From: Microcella daejeonensis
Lineage (GTDB): Bacteria; Actinomycetota; Actinomycetes; Actinomycetales; Microbacteriaceae
Length of the DNA: 64,000 bases
Assembly: GCF_026625045.1 (NCBI RefSeq)
Contig: NZ_CP113089.1
Span: 1,302,001-1,366,000 of the forward strand
Direction of reading: 5' to 3'
Below are positions 1 through 7,397 of this stretch, piece by piece (position 1 is the first letter of the stretch; each line of letters opens with the position of its first letter). The translations under genes were made by a program, and so were the position numbers. The notes below the pieces were generated by a model. It ran no database searches. It saw only the letters and a program-made list of their open reading frames with translations, and was not told the DNA's origin.

Positions 1-1575
1 GTTGGAGCGCACGACCTGGCCGACGCGCAGGCCGCCCTGACCGCCGCCGCTGGGCGCGGATGCCCGGCGCGAACCCTGGCGGGTGCGCGGCGCCGCGGCC
101 GGAGCCTCGGCGCGGGCGCCCTCGGAGCGGTGGGCCGGGGCGCTGCCGCCCGCGCGGGCCGGAGCCGCCTGACGGCGCTCCCCGCCCGCGGTCGAGCCGC
201 CGGAGCCGCCCTGGGCCGGACGTCCGCCGCGGCCATCGCGGCCGGAGCCGCCGTTGCCGCCGCGTCCGCGGCCGCCCTGACCGGCGGGCGCGCCCTCGCG
301 GGCGGTGCGCTTGCGCTGGGCGTTGGCGCCCTGCGAGCGTCCGCCGCCCTCGGGCTGGCGGCGCAGCACGGCGGGCAGCGCGTCGAAGGCGACGGGGGCC
401 GCGACCTCGCCGATGAGGCGGTGCACGGGGGCCGAGTCGGCGGTGACCTGCTGCGGCTGCACCGAGATCGCGGCCTTCTTCAGCAGGGTGGCGGTGTCGC
501 GGCGCTGCTCGGGCAGCACGATCGTGACGACGTCGCCCTCCGAGCCGGCGCGGGCGGTGCGGCCCGAGCGGTGCAGGTACGCCTTGTGCTCCATGGGCGG
601 GTCGACGTGGATGACCAGCTCGATGTCGTCGACGTGCACGCCGCGCGCGGCGACGTCGGTGGCGACGAGCACGCGCACGCTGCCGTCGCCGAAGGCGGCG
701 AGGTTGCGGTCGCGGGCCGGCTGCGACAGGTTGCCGTGCAGGTCGACGGCGGGGATGCCCTGCTCGGTGAGGCTCTTGGCGAGCTTCTTGGCCTGGTGCT
801 TGGTGCGCATGAAGAGGATGCGGCGGCCCTGGCCCGAGGCGAGCGCGGTGATCATGCGCTTCTTCTCGTCGACGCCGGCGACCTCGAACACGTGGTGGGT
901 CATGGCGGCGACGGGCGAGTTGGCCTCGTCGACGGAGTGCATAACGGGCGTGTGGAGGAACTGCTTGACGAGCTTGTCCACGCCGTTGTCGAGGGTCGCG
1001 CTGAACAGCAGGCGCTGGCCGTCCTCGGGGGTGGCCTTCATGATGCGGGTCACGCCGGGCAGGAACCCGAGGTCGGCCATGTGGTCGGCCTCGTCGAGCA
1101 CGGTGATCTCGACCGCGTCGAGCGAGACGAACTTCTGCTTCATGAGGTCTTCGAGGCGGCCGGGGCAGGCGACGATGATGTCGACGCCGGCGCGCAGCGC
1201 CGAGACCTGGCGGCTCTGCGAGACGCCGCCGAAGATCGTCGTCGTGGTCAGGCCGTAGGCCTTGGCGAGCGGCTCGAGCACGGCGTTGATCTGCGTGGCG
1301 AGCTCGCGGGTCGGCGCGAGCACCATGCCGAGCGGGCGGCCCGGGCGGCGGCTGCCGCCGGCGAGGCGCGTGCCGAGGCGGGCGATCATCGGGATGGAGA
1401 AGGCGAGGGTCTTGCCCGAGCCGGTCTTGCCGCGGCCGAGCACGTCGCGGCCGGCGAGCGTGTCGGGCAGGGTGTCGACCTGGATGGGGAAGGCGTCGAC
1501 CTTGCCCTGCGCGGTGAGGACCTCGACGAGGGGGTACGGAACGCCGAGGGCGCTGAAGGTTGCAGTGGTGCTCAT
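1..1575 (-). CDS. DEAD-box RNA helicase, 3' end cut by window edge
   Basis: ATP-dependent RNA helicase of superfamily 2, expected to remodel structured RNA or ribosome precursors in the cytoplasm. The 525 visible residues show motif I GKTGSGKT near residue 50, PTRELA, the DEAD box (VLDEAD) near 159-164, motif III SAT, and the C-terminal lobe ending in HRSGRTARAG. After about residue 400 the protein becomes a Gly/Arg/Ala-rich low-complexity tail, typical of actinobacterial DEAD-box proteins that bind RNA non-specifically. Start ATG (1575 on the minus strand) has a GAAAGG ribosome-binding site just upstream. The residue before the P-loop Thr is Lys rather than the more usual Gln. The C-terminus lies outside the window, so full length is unknown. 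Family is clear; the RhlE/CsdA-type subfamily cannot be fixed. Confidence 0.93.
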   Translation of the reverse strand, partial: MSTTATFSALGVPYPLVEVLTAQGKVDAFPIQVDTLPDTLAGRDVLGRGKTGSGKTLAFSIPMIARLGTRLAGGSRRPGRPLGMVLAPTRELATQINAVLEPLAKAYGLTTTTIFGGVSQSRQVSALRAGVDIIVACPGRLEDLMKQKFVSLDAVEITVLDEADHMADLGFLPGVTRIMKATPEDGQRLLFSATLDNGVDKLVKQFLHTPVMHSVDEANSPVAAMTHHVFEVAGVDEKKRMITALASGQGRRILFMRTKHQAKKLAKSLTEQGIPAVDLHGNLSQPARDRNLAAFGDGSVRVLVATDVAARGVHVDDIELVIHVDPPMEHKAYLHRSGRTARAGSEGDVVTIVLPEQRRDTATLLKKAAISVQPQQVTADSAPVHRLIGEVAAPVAFDALPAVLRRQPEGGGRSQGANAQRKRTAREGAPAGQGGRGRGGNGGSGRDGRGGRPAQGGSGGSTAGGERRQAAPARAGGSAPAHRSEGARAEAPAAAPRTRQGSRRASAPSGGGQGGLRVGQVVRSN

Positions 1576-2178
1576 GGTGGTGCCTTTCGGGCATGCATGA
1601 TCCCGGCGCACGCGGACCGGACGGTCAGGATGCGCGGCGCTCGTCGCGAAGGACGGCACGGGATTCGGATGGCGACGGCGGCGATGGCCGCAATCAGTTC
1701 GCCGTGAGAAAGTATCGAATCGCGGCGCGCGAGTCGGTGCGCGGGTGCGAGATGAGGAAGCGTTCTACGACGCAGGGAAGCCGTCATGGCTTCGCTAGTA
1801 CCTCCACCGTAGCAGGTCGCCCTCCGCGGCACTCCTCCCCGGCCTCCGTGCGGGGCTCCTCGACGCCCTCCGCCTCGAGCCCATCGCCTGACGGTGGCAC
1901 GGTCATGGCACCCCGGCGTCCGCGTGGCGTCCCCCGGGCGGCCGACGCTGGTGGCGGGCCTCTCCTCCCGCGGCGCCTTCCACAACTGCGGATCGGCTGA
2001 ATCTGTTTCACTCGTTCCGCGGTTGTGGAAGGACGCCGGAAGGGAGGCATGCTCGGTCGCCGGTCGCCGGTCGCCGGTCGGCGGCTGTCTCTCGTCGTCC
2101 GTCACCGGCGGCCGGCCGGCCGCGGTCGGGGCCGCGCGGGGCGGCGCGGCTCACCGCGCACCGCTCTCGTCGACCGCG
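1576..2178. other. Gene-free spacer upstream of the helicase
   Basis: About 600 bases with no convincing coding sequence on either strand; open frames here have the composition of shadows. It should hold the helicase promoter and a long 5' leader (minus strand), plus the convergent end of the methyltransferase gene. Recognisable structure is the inverted repeat at 1976-2032 and a short tandem GGTCGCC run near 2055-2080. Confidence 0.5.
1976..2032. repeat. Inverted repeat, 16-bp arms, 25-nt loop
   Basis: Left arm CCTTCCACAACTGCGG (1976-1991) pairs with right arm CCGCGGTTGTGGAAGG (2017-2032) with a single mismatch. The loop 1992-2016 is more A/T-rich than its surroundings. There is no T-run, so a simple intrinsic terminator is unlikely. 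It may be a protein-binding palindrome or a dispersed palindromic repeat. Confidence 0.6.
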
Positions 2179-2832
2179 CTATCGCATCGCGCGCAGCACG
2201 AGATCGTGCGCCGTCGCCGGCGAGCCGTCGCGCGCGACCGTCGACCGGGCGCGCAGCTCGACGGTGCTCGATGCGAACCCCTCGGCGACGGCCCGCAGCT
2301 CGTCCTCGGAGAGCATCGAGAAGGGCGGGGGATGCCGCACTCCCGCCGCGAGGTCGCGCCGGTCGTGCAGCACCATCAGCAGGGTGCCGCCCGGGCGCAC
2401 GGCGCGCGCGAGGCCTCCGTAGATCGCCCCGCGGTGCTCGGGCAGCACGTGAAGATGCTGGGCCGAGACGAGGTCGAACGCCCCGACCGCCGGAGGATCG
2501 ACCGAGAGGTCCCGCTGCGCGAAGCTCGCACGCGGCGCGAGCCCCACCCGCGCGGCCTCGGCGGTGGCGCGGGCGACCGCGACCGACGAGAGGTCGACCC
2601 CGAGCACCGTCCATCCGCGCGCGGCGAGCCAGAGGGCGTCGTCGCCCTCACCGCAGCCGGCGTCCAGCGCCCGTCCCGAGGGCAGCTCGGCCGCCTCGGC
2701 CACGAGCACCGGGTTCGCCCGTCCGCTCCACAGCCGGTCGACGGCGCCGTAGCGGGCATCCCACACCGCGGCCAGCTCGGCCGAGTCGGCCGGCCGATGC
2801 GGCCCAGCGGCAGCCGGCCCGGACGCGCTCAC
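2179..2832 (-). CDS. Class I SAM-dependent methyltransferase
   Basis: Predicted cytosolic methyltransferase of 217 residues. The SAM-binding motif LDAGCGEGDDALWLA is at residues 56-70 and the acidic post-I residue is in VLGVDLSS. The C-terminal half keeps the seven-strand fold pattern (FDLVSAQHLHVL, GGTLLMVLHD). These features match the small Methyltransf_25/UbiE-like group; the substrate cannot be told. The start is set at GTG because it overlaps the stop of the upstream DUF1684 gene by four bases (GTGA), implying a two-gene operon with translational coupling. An upstream in-frame ATG exists, but the extra residues are an Arg-rich shadow of DUF1684. Confidence 0.88.
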   Translation of the reverse strand: MSASGPAAAGPHRPADSAELAAVWDARYGAVDRLWSGRANPVLVAEAAELPSGRALDAGCGEGDDALWLAARGWTVLGVDLSSVAVARATAEAARVGLAPRASFAQRDLSVDPPAVGAFDLVSAQHLHVLPEHRGAIYGGLARAVRPGGTLLMVLHDRRDLAAGVRHPPPFSMLSEDELRAVAEGFASSTVELRARSTVARDGSPATAHDLVLRAMR

Positions 2833-3488
2833 GCCAGCGTCGCCCGCCCGTCGCCGTAGCGCTCGCCCACGGGGATCTCGACGTCGACGGTGTTGCCGAT
2901 CGGTGCGAGCGGGCAGGCCCACGCGGGGTCGTAGGCGCACGAGGGGTTGTAGGCGAAGTTGAAGTCGAGCGTGATCGAGCCCGCGTCCCGGCCGGGGCCG
3001 AGGTCGGCGCCCTTGATCGAGTCGATGAGGTAGCGGCCGCCGCCGTAGGTACCGCCCTCGACCCGCGACAGGGCATCCTTCACGGGGATGAACAGCCCGC
3101 CGCCGTAGCTGCGCAGCCGCCACACGTCGAGAGAGCCGACGCCGGGCACGCCGACGACGCCGATGCGCTCGAAGGGCACGACGCCGTCGGTGCCGGTGGG
3201 CACGTCGAGGGATGCGGGCTCGGCCTGCTCGATGACGGCCTCGACGCGCCAGGCGCGGTCGTAGGGCTTGACGCGCAGGCCGGTGAAGCGCGCGCGGTCC
3301 TCCGGCAGCAGGGGCGAGGCGGGGTGCTCGAGGAAGAGCCGGTCGCGCTCGCGCCGCCAGAGGTCGTGCGCCGACTCGAGGTCGGTGGCGCGGCGCACCT
3401 TCTCGTAGATCGAGAAGGTCGCGCGCCGCCAGCTCGCCACCTCGAGCGCCGAGCGGGCGGCGGGGGCGGGGGAGTCAGCGGGGGCCAT
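2829..3488 (-). CDS. DUF1684 family protein
   Basis: A 219-residue protein with the DUF1684 signature: YGGGLFIPVKDA, GGGRYLIDSIKGADLG, LDFNFAYNPSCAYDP and CPLAPIGN. DUF1684 proteins are widespread cytosolic proteins of unknown reaction, often one domain of about 200 residues as here. It is the first gene of a pair with the methyltransferase. A CAGACT -10 box six bases upstream of the ATG implies a leaderless mRNA. Family assignment is firm, function is unknown. Confidence 0.88.
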   Translation of the reverse strand: MAPADSPAPAARSALEVASWRRATFSIYEKVRRATDLESAHDLWRRERDRLFLEHPASPLLPEDRARFTGLRVKPYDRAWRVEAVIEQAEPASLDVPTGTDGVVPFERIGVVGVPGVGSLDVWRLRSYGGGLFIPVKDALSRVEGGTYGGGRYLIDSIKGADLGPGRDAGSITLDFNFAYNPSCAYDPAWACPLAPIGNTVDVEIPVGERYGDGRATLA

Positions 3489-3494
3489 GCGCCC

Positions 3495-3500
3495 AGTCTG
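3495..3500 (-). promoter_or_regulatory. -10 box of a leaderless promoter (DUF1684)
   Basis: CAGACT on the minus strand, then six bases, then ATG, so transcription would start at or next to the A of the start codon. No Shine-Dalgarno sequence fits between. Confidence 0.55.
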
Positions 3501-3541
3501 CCCCGCCGAGGAGGGGGCAGCCGACGACTCGGGGGAGCCGC

Positions 3542-4036
3542 TCAGGCGGCGAACCGCCGCGCCCAGCCCGGGGCGAGCCGCCGCAGCTGGCGCGCCCGAA
3601 GCTGCCAGAAGACCCAGAACCCGATCCAGGCCACGGGGGTCAGGATGCCCGCCCCGATGTCGAGCGTGTCGTGGAACGCCGTGCGCCCGCGGCCGTCGTC
3701 GCGCACCGCCATGCGGTGATGCCAGCGGCGCACCACGCGCATCCCGCCGGAGAGCGGCCCGCCCCGGTCGTGCACGACGCGCTCGACGCTGCCGCCCGGC
3801 AGGGCGACCGTCTCATCCGACAGCCGGATCAGCTGCGAGCCCATCGGCACGACGCCCAGCAGGGTCAGGCGCACGCGGTGCTCCTCGTCGGCCCAGCGCT
3901 CGGGGAACCCGCCCGGCTCGAGCGAGGCGGCCCGGGTGAGGGGGCCGGAGACCGCGCGGAACACCGCGGGGGAGTGCACGGCCTCCCACGCCGCATCGGG
4001 CGGGCAGTCGAGCTGAAGACGAAGGGTGACGCGCAT
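3542..4036 (-). CDS. SRPBCC (START/Bet v1-like) family protein
   Basis: A 164-residue protein resembling the polyketide cyclase/SRPBCC superfamily: N-terminal beta strand MRVTLRLQLDCPPDAAWEAV, a central beta-rich part with RVVHDRGG and MRVVRRWHHR, and a long C-terminal helix (WIGFWVFWQLRARQLRRLAPGW). Such proteins bind small hydrophobic ligands; none can be named here. Start ATG at 4036 is chosen because upstream residues in the same frame shadow the divergent ComB-like gene, and a CAGACT -10 box sits seven bases before it. It is divergent from the ComB-like gene. Confidence 0.75.
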   Translation of the reverse strand: MRVTLRLQLDCPPDAAWEAVHSPAVFRAVSGPLTRAASLEPGGFPERWADEEHRVRLTLLGVVPMGSQLIRLSDETVALPGGSVERVVHDRGGPLSGGMRVVRRWHHRMAVRDDGRGRTAFHDTLDIGAGILTPVAWIGFWVFWQLRARQLRRLAPGWARRFAA

Positions 4037-4043
4037 GGGCCCC

Positions 4044-4049
4044 AGTCTG
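4044..4049 (-). promoter_or_regulatory. -10 box of a leaderless promoter (SRPBCC gene)
   Basis: CAGACT on the minus strand, seven bases before the ATG at 4036, giving a leader of zero or one base. The context resembles the DUF1684 promoter (CAGACTGGG). Confidence 0.5.
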
Positions 4050-4060
4050 CGCCCGCTGGC

Positions 4061-4066
4061 TACCAT
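4061..4066 (+). promoter_or_regulatory. -10 box of a leaderless promoter (ComB-like gene)
   Basis: TACCAT, then six bases, then the GTG start at 4073. It is divergent from the SRPBCC promoter, so both fit in about 36 bp. Confidence 0.55.
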
Positions 4067-4072
4067 CGACCT

Positions 4073-4672
4073 GTGACCGACGCCCGACCCGCCGCCGCGA
4101 CCCCCGCCCCCGCCGCCCCGCTCGACCCCGCCGACCCCGCCGCGCAGGAGCGCTACCAGGTGCGGTTCGACGTCGGCCTCGACGGCGCTCGCCGCATCGG
4201 CGCCTCCGCGCACCTGCTCGTCTGGTGCGACGCGATCGCGGCCGAGCCGGTGCCGGTGGATGCCCTTCCCCACCGCCTCGAGGTCATCGACGCCCGGCTC
4301 GGCGCCGCCGGTGCGATCGCCCAGCGCCTGCTCGCGCTGCAGGCCGAGCGCGGCGAGCGCACCATGGTCGCCGTCGTCGCGGCGGGTGCGCCGGCGCAGA
4401 GCCCCGAGGGGTTCCCGGTCGAGGACGTGCTGCTCGCCGGGGCGATCGTCGACGCGCTCGGCGCGGTCGGCATCGACGCCACCAGCCCGGAGGCCGCCGC
4501 GGCGGCCGCCGCCTTCCAGGGCCTGCGCGGCGCCGTCGGGCACATGCTCACCGCCTCGACGGCCGGCCGCGCGCTGGCCGCGGCATCCGGCCCGCAGGCG
4601 GTCGCCGAGGCCCGCGCCCGCCTCGAGGAGCCCGCGCTCGTCGTCCTGCGGGAATTCAGCCCCGCCGCCTAG
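4073..4672 (+). CDS. ComB-like (2-phosphosulfolactate phosphatase family) protein
   Basis: A 199-residue protein whose fold pattern resembles the ComB family: N-terminal RYQVRFDVGLDGARRI, a central MVAVVAAGA strand, and a C-terminal part with AFQGLRGAVGHMLTASTAGRALAAASG, the region where the family carries its conserved Ser-Gly-Arg helix. ComB hydrolyses 2-phosphosulfolactate in coenzyme M synthesis in archaea; actinobacterial members have no assigned role. The usual DVLR(A/S) active-site stretch is not evident (LLVWCDAIAAEP is found instead), so catalysis is doubtful. GTG start supported by the leaderless -10 box. An Ala/Pro-rich linker forms residues 4-20. Confidence 0.6.
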   Translation: MTDARPAAATPAPAAPLDPADPAAQERYQVRFDVGLDGARRIGASAHLLVWCDAIAAEPVPVDALPHRLEVIDARLGAAGAIAQRLLALQAERGERTMVAVVAAGAPAQSPEGFPVEDVLLAGAIVDALGAVGIDATSPEAAAAAAAFQGLRGAVGHMLTASTAGRALAAASGPQAVAEARARLEEPALVVLREFSPAA

Positions 4673-4712
4673 CGTTCCCCTGAAGGACCACCGAACCCCC
4701 GGGAGGAACACT

Positions 4713-5015
4713 ATGAAGGCTCACGTCAACGGCACCGTCATCGCCGAGGCTCCGCAGGAGGAGCTCATCCAGATCGAGGGCAACTGGTACTTCCCGCCCT
4801 CGAGCGTCAAGAGCGAACTGCTCGAGAAGAGCCCCACGCCGTACCACTGCCCGTGGAAGGGCGACACGCAGTACTTCACCGTCGTCGTCGACGGCCAGAA
4901 GCTGCAGGACCGCGCCTGGAGCTACCCGACCCCCATCCCGACCTCGTTCGACCGCGTCGGCAAGGACTACTCGAACTACGTGGCCTTCTGGAAGGAAGTC
5001 AGCGTCTCGGAGTAA
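4713..5015 (+). CDS. DUF427 domain protein
   Basis: A complete 100-residue single-domain protein of the DUF427 family. The characteristic stretches GNWYFPPSSV, TPYHCPWKGDTQYFTV, RAWSYPTPIP and YVAFWKEV are all visible. The family folds as a small beta barrel of unknown biochemical role. Start ATG is preceded by GGGAGGA at a good distance. It lies 40 bp after the ComB-like gene in the same direction and may share its transcript or use a TAGCGT box at the end of that gene. Confidence 0.9.
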   Translation: MKAHVNGTVIAEAPQEELIQIEGNWYFPPSSVKSELLEKSPTPYHCPWKGDTQYFTVVVDGQKLQDRAWSYPTPIPTSFDRVGKDYSNYVAFWKEVSVSE

Positions 5016-5066
5016 CGACCGACTCGCGCGCACCGCGCGCTGCACGACCACCGCGAGGGCGGGAGC

Positions 5067-5540
5067 TCAGGCTCCCGCCCTCGCGTCCGTCCAGCGGATG
5101 AGGTGCGCGCGGCTGAAGGTGCGCGAGCACTTCCCGCAGGAGACGGGCTTCGCCGGCCGGCGGAACCGCACGTGCTCGTGCCCGCTCGGGCAGTGGCCGC
5201 GCCACCGCGCCCGCTCCTCGGCGACCGGGCCCGTGTGCGTCGTGCCGCCGACGTAGCCGAGCTCGGCGGCGATGCGCTTCCACTCCGGCCCGTGATTGGT
5301 GCCGGGCCCGGCGAGCGCGTGGGCCACCTCGTGCAGCAGCGTCTGGTGGATCTCGTCATCGTCCCAGCGCGCCGCGAGATGGCGCGAGACGGTGATGCGC
5401 TTGTCCGTGTAGTTGCACAGGCCCGCGCGGCGGGTGGCGTGGTCGAAGCCGAAGCTCCAGGGCGGGTCGGAATCGATCGGGTCGAGGTGCAGGCGGATGA
5501 GGGCCTCGGCCCAGACGCGCACCCGATCCAACTCGCTCAC
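5067..5540 (-). CDS. SprT-like zinc metallopeptidase domain protein
   Basis: A 157-residue protein with the SprT core: the zinc-binding helix LLHEVAHAL (HExxH at residues 70-74) preceded by the TDKRITVSRHLA strand, and a C-terminal zinc ribbon with Cys/His pairs (CPSGHEH, CGKC). Eukaryotic relatives (SPRTN) cut DNA-protein crosslinks; bacterial members are mostly uncharacterised. The GTG start is fixed by a TACCCT box exactly six bases upstream (leaderless); upstream in-frame sequence is low-complexity Ala/Arg. It is convergent with the DUF427 gene and closely follows the sugar dehydrogenase gene on the same strand. Confidence 0.85.
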   Translation of the reverse strand: MSELDRVRVWAEALIRLHLDPIDSDPPWSFGFDHATRRAGLCNYTDKRITVSRHLAARWDDDEIHQTLLHEVAHALAGPGTNHGPEWKRIAAELGYVGGTTHTGPVAEERARWRGHCPSGHEHVRFRRPAKPVSCGKCSRTFSRAHLIRWTDARAGA

Positions 5541-5546
5541 CCGTTC

Positions 5547-5552
5547 AGGGTA
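5547..5552 (-). promoter_or_regulatory. -10 box of a leaderless promoter (SprT-like gene)
   Basis: TACCCT on the minus strand, six bases from the GTG start. Confidence 0.5.
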
Positions 5553-5625
5553 GGCGGCGCGACCGACGCTCGCGGCGGCCGCGCCGCGCGCCGCTCCGGC
5601 TCGCCGGGCCGTGCCGGGCGGCCGC

Positions 5626-6804
5626 TCAGGCGGCGGGGCCGAGCTCGATGCGCACGAGGCGGTCGTCGCCCTCGCGCGGAGCGCCGCGTCCGTCGGTGTT
5701 GTTGGTGAGCATCCACAGGGAGCCGTCGGGGGCCGCGACCGCATCGCGCAGTCGCCCGAGCTCGCCGACGAACGACGGCCGGGGCTCGCCGCCGTCGACG
5801 TCGACCGCCCACAGCCGCTCGCCGCGCAGGTTCGCGATGAAGACCGTGCCGCCGACGATCGCGATGCCGCTCGGGCTCGCGTCGTCGGTCGCCCACTGCA
5901 CCACCGGATCGACGAAGCGGTCGTCGCCGCCCTCGCCCTCGACGATCGGCCAGCCGTAGTTCGCGCCCGGCTCGATGCGGTTGAGCTCGTCCCACGTGTT
6001 CTGGCCGAACTCGGCCGCCCACATTCCGCCCTCGGAGTCCCAGGCGAGGCCCTGCGGGTTGCGGTGCCCCATCGAGTAGACGAGCGAGCCCGGCATCGGG
6101 TTGTCGTCGGGTGCCGCGCCGTCCGGCGTCATGCGCAGGATCTTGCCCGAGAGCGACGCCGGATCCTGCGCCGCATCGACCTGCTGCGCGTCGCCGACGG
6201 TCGCGTAGAGCATCCCATCGGGGCCGAAGGCGATGCGCCCGCCGTTGTGGGTCGTGTTCTTCGGGATGCCCGTGAGCACCTCCTCGACCTCCCCCAGCGT
6301 CAGCGAGCCCGCCCCGCCGCCGAGCGGCAGGCGCACGATGCGGTTGTCGTCGGCCGCGGTGAGGTAGGCGTACACGACCGGGGCCTCGCCCTCGGGAACG
6401 GCGATGCCCAGCAGTCCGCCCTCGCCGCCCGGCACGACCCCGGGCACCGTGCCCACCTCGCGCACCTCGCCCGACGCCGTCGCCTCGAGGATGCGCGCGC
6501 CGTCGCGCTCGGTGATGAGCGCCGAGCCGTTCGCGAGCGGCACGACCGACCACGGAGCCGAGAGGCCGGAGACGAGCATCTCGACCTCGCCGGTGGGCGC
6601 GAGCGGCTCGACCGCCTGCGGATCGGGAGCCGGGGTGCTCGTCGCGGGCGGACGGGGCACGGCGGCGGGCGCGCGCTCGGGCGCGGGGGCGGCGCAGCCG
6701 GCGAGCAGGAGGGCGGCGGTCGCGCCGAGCCCGAGAGCGGGGCGCAGAGCGGGTCTCGAGGCGGAGCGGAGGGCGGCGCGGTGGGCGGAGCGGTACTGCG
6801 GCAT
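5626..6804 (-). CDS. PQQ-dependent sugar dehydrogenase-type lipoprotein (glucose/sorbosone dehydrogenase family)
   Basis: A 392-residue secreted six-bladed propeller of the glucose/sorbosone dehydrogenase family. Visible landmarks include [74 protein letters not shown] and WAAEFGQNTWDELNRIEPGANYGWP. The N-terminus is a lipoprotein signal: basic residues, hydrophobic helix, lipobox LLAGC with Cys at about residue 37, then a Pro/Ala linker, so it should be anchored outside the membrane. PQQ dependence is inferred from the family; actinobacterial members are mostly uncharacterised. Start set at the second in-frame ATG, which has an AGGAG site and a normal-length signal peptide. Confidence 0.87.
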   Translation of the reverse strand: MPQYRSAHRAALRSASRPALRPALGLGATAALLLAGCAAPAPERAPAAVPRPPATSTPAPDPQAVEPLAPTGEVEMLVSGLSAPWSVVPLANGSALITERDGARILEATASGEVREVGTVPGVVPGGEGGLLGIAVPEGEAPVVYAYLTAADDNRIVRLPLGGGAGSLTLGEVEEVLTGIPKNTTHNGGRIAFGPDGMLYATVGDAQQVDAAQDPASLSGKILRMTPDGAAPDDNPMPGSLVYSMGHRNPQGLAWDSEGGMWAAEFGQNTWDELNRIEPGANYGWPIVEGEGGDDRFVDPVVQWATDDASPSGIAIVGGTVFIANLRGERLWAVDVDGGEPRPSFVGELGRLRDAVAAPDGSLWMLTNNTDGRGAPREGDDRLVRIELGPAA

Positions 6805-6912
6805 GACGTCTCCTGACGGCGGACGACGGGCGGGCATCCACTGTCGCGCGCCGGCCTGATGGCGACCCGTGCGCGCCGTGACGAAATCTCGACGTCATCC
6901 CCTTCGGGGGGT

Positions 6913-6940
6913 TTGCTCCCGTCGGGCGAGGAGATAACGT
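6913..6940 (+). promoter_or_regulatory. Candidate promoter of the globin gene
   Basis: TTGCTC (6913-6918), 16-bp spacer, TAACGT (6935-6940). It is about 40 bp upstream of the globin start and followed by a purine-rich ribosome-binding site, so the transcript would have a leader. Confidence 0.45.
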
Positions 6941-6983
6941 CTCTCTCGTCCGGACCCGACGGAGCGAGAGGGGGAGCGCGCGC

Positions 6984-7370
6984 GTGGCACTGTTCCAGCG
7001 GCTCGGCGGCCGCGACGGGGTGGAGGCCCTGGTCGAGGATCTCGCGGTGCGGGTCCGGGAGGACCCGGACATCGGTCACTACTTCGACGAGGTCGACGAG
7101 GTCGAGCTCAACCGCCATCGCACGATGTTCTTCTCCGCCCTGCTCGGCGGCACCGAGGAGTACGGCGGCCGCACCATCCGCGCGGCGCACTCGCCGTTCC
7201 GGCTGACCGAGAGCGACTTCGACGTCTTCATCCGGCTCATCACGCTCACCCTCGCCGGGTCCAGCGCGAGCCCGCGCGATCAGCGCTCGATCCTGCGGGC
7301 GCTCGAACGTCTGCGCTCGACGGTCGTGCACGCCTCCGCGCCCGAGGCCATCAGCCGCCGCGTCGTCTGA
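6984..7370 (+). CDS. Truncated hemoglobin (2/2 globin)
   Basis: A 128-residue truncated globin, normal length for the family. It has the N-terminal LFQRLGGRDGVEALVEDLAVRV helix, the PDIGHYFDEVD turn and B/E-helix hydrophobics. The proximal haem ligand His is in AAHSPFRLTESDFDVF (about residue 69), followed by the final helix. Truncated globins bind O2/NO and protect against nitric oxide or handle oxygen in the cytosol. Start GTG is preceded by a GAGGGGGAG site. It is flanked by genes on the opposite strand, so it is monocistronic. The globin group (I/N versus II/O) is not resolved. Confidence 0.85.
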   Translation: MALFQRLGGRDGVEALVEDLAVRVREDPDIGHYFDEVDEVELNRHRTMFFSALLGGTEEYGGRTIRAAHSPFRLTESDFDVFIRLITLTLAGSSASPRDQRSILRALERLRSTVVHASAPEAISRRVV

Positions 7371-7397
7371 GGCCCGCGGTCGCCGCGCTCGCCGCGG

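Noticed and set aside
130..1707. Long plus-strand frame opposite the DEAD-box gene
   Set aside because: It is antisense to a clear helicase and has the Ala/Gly/Arg/Asp-rich composition of a high-GC shadow frame.
2053..2080. Tandem GGTCGCC repeats as a phase-variable tract
   Set aside because: Only three to four imperfect units and no coding sequence or promoter nearby whose output they would change.
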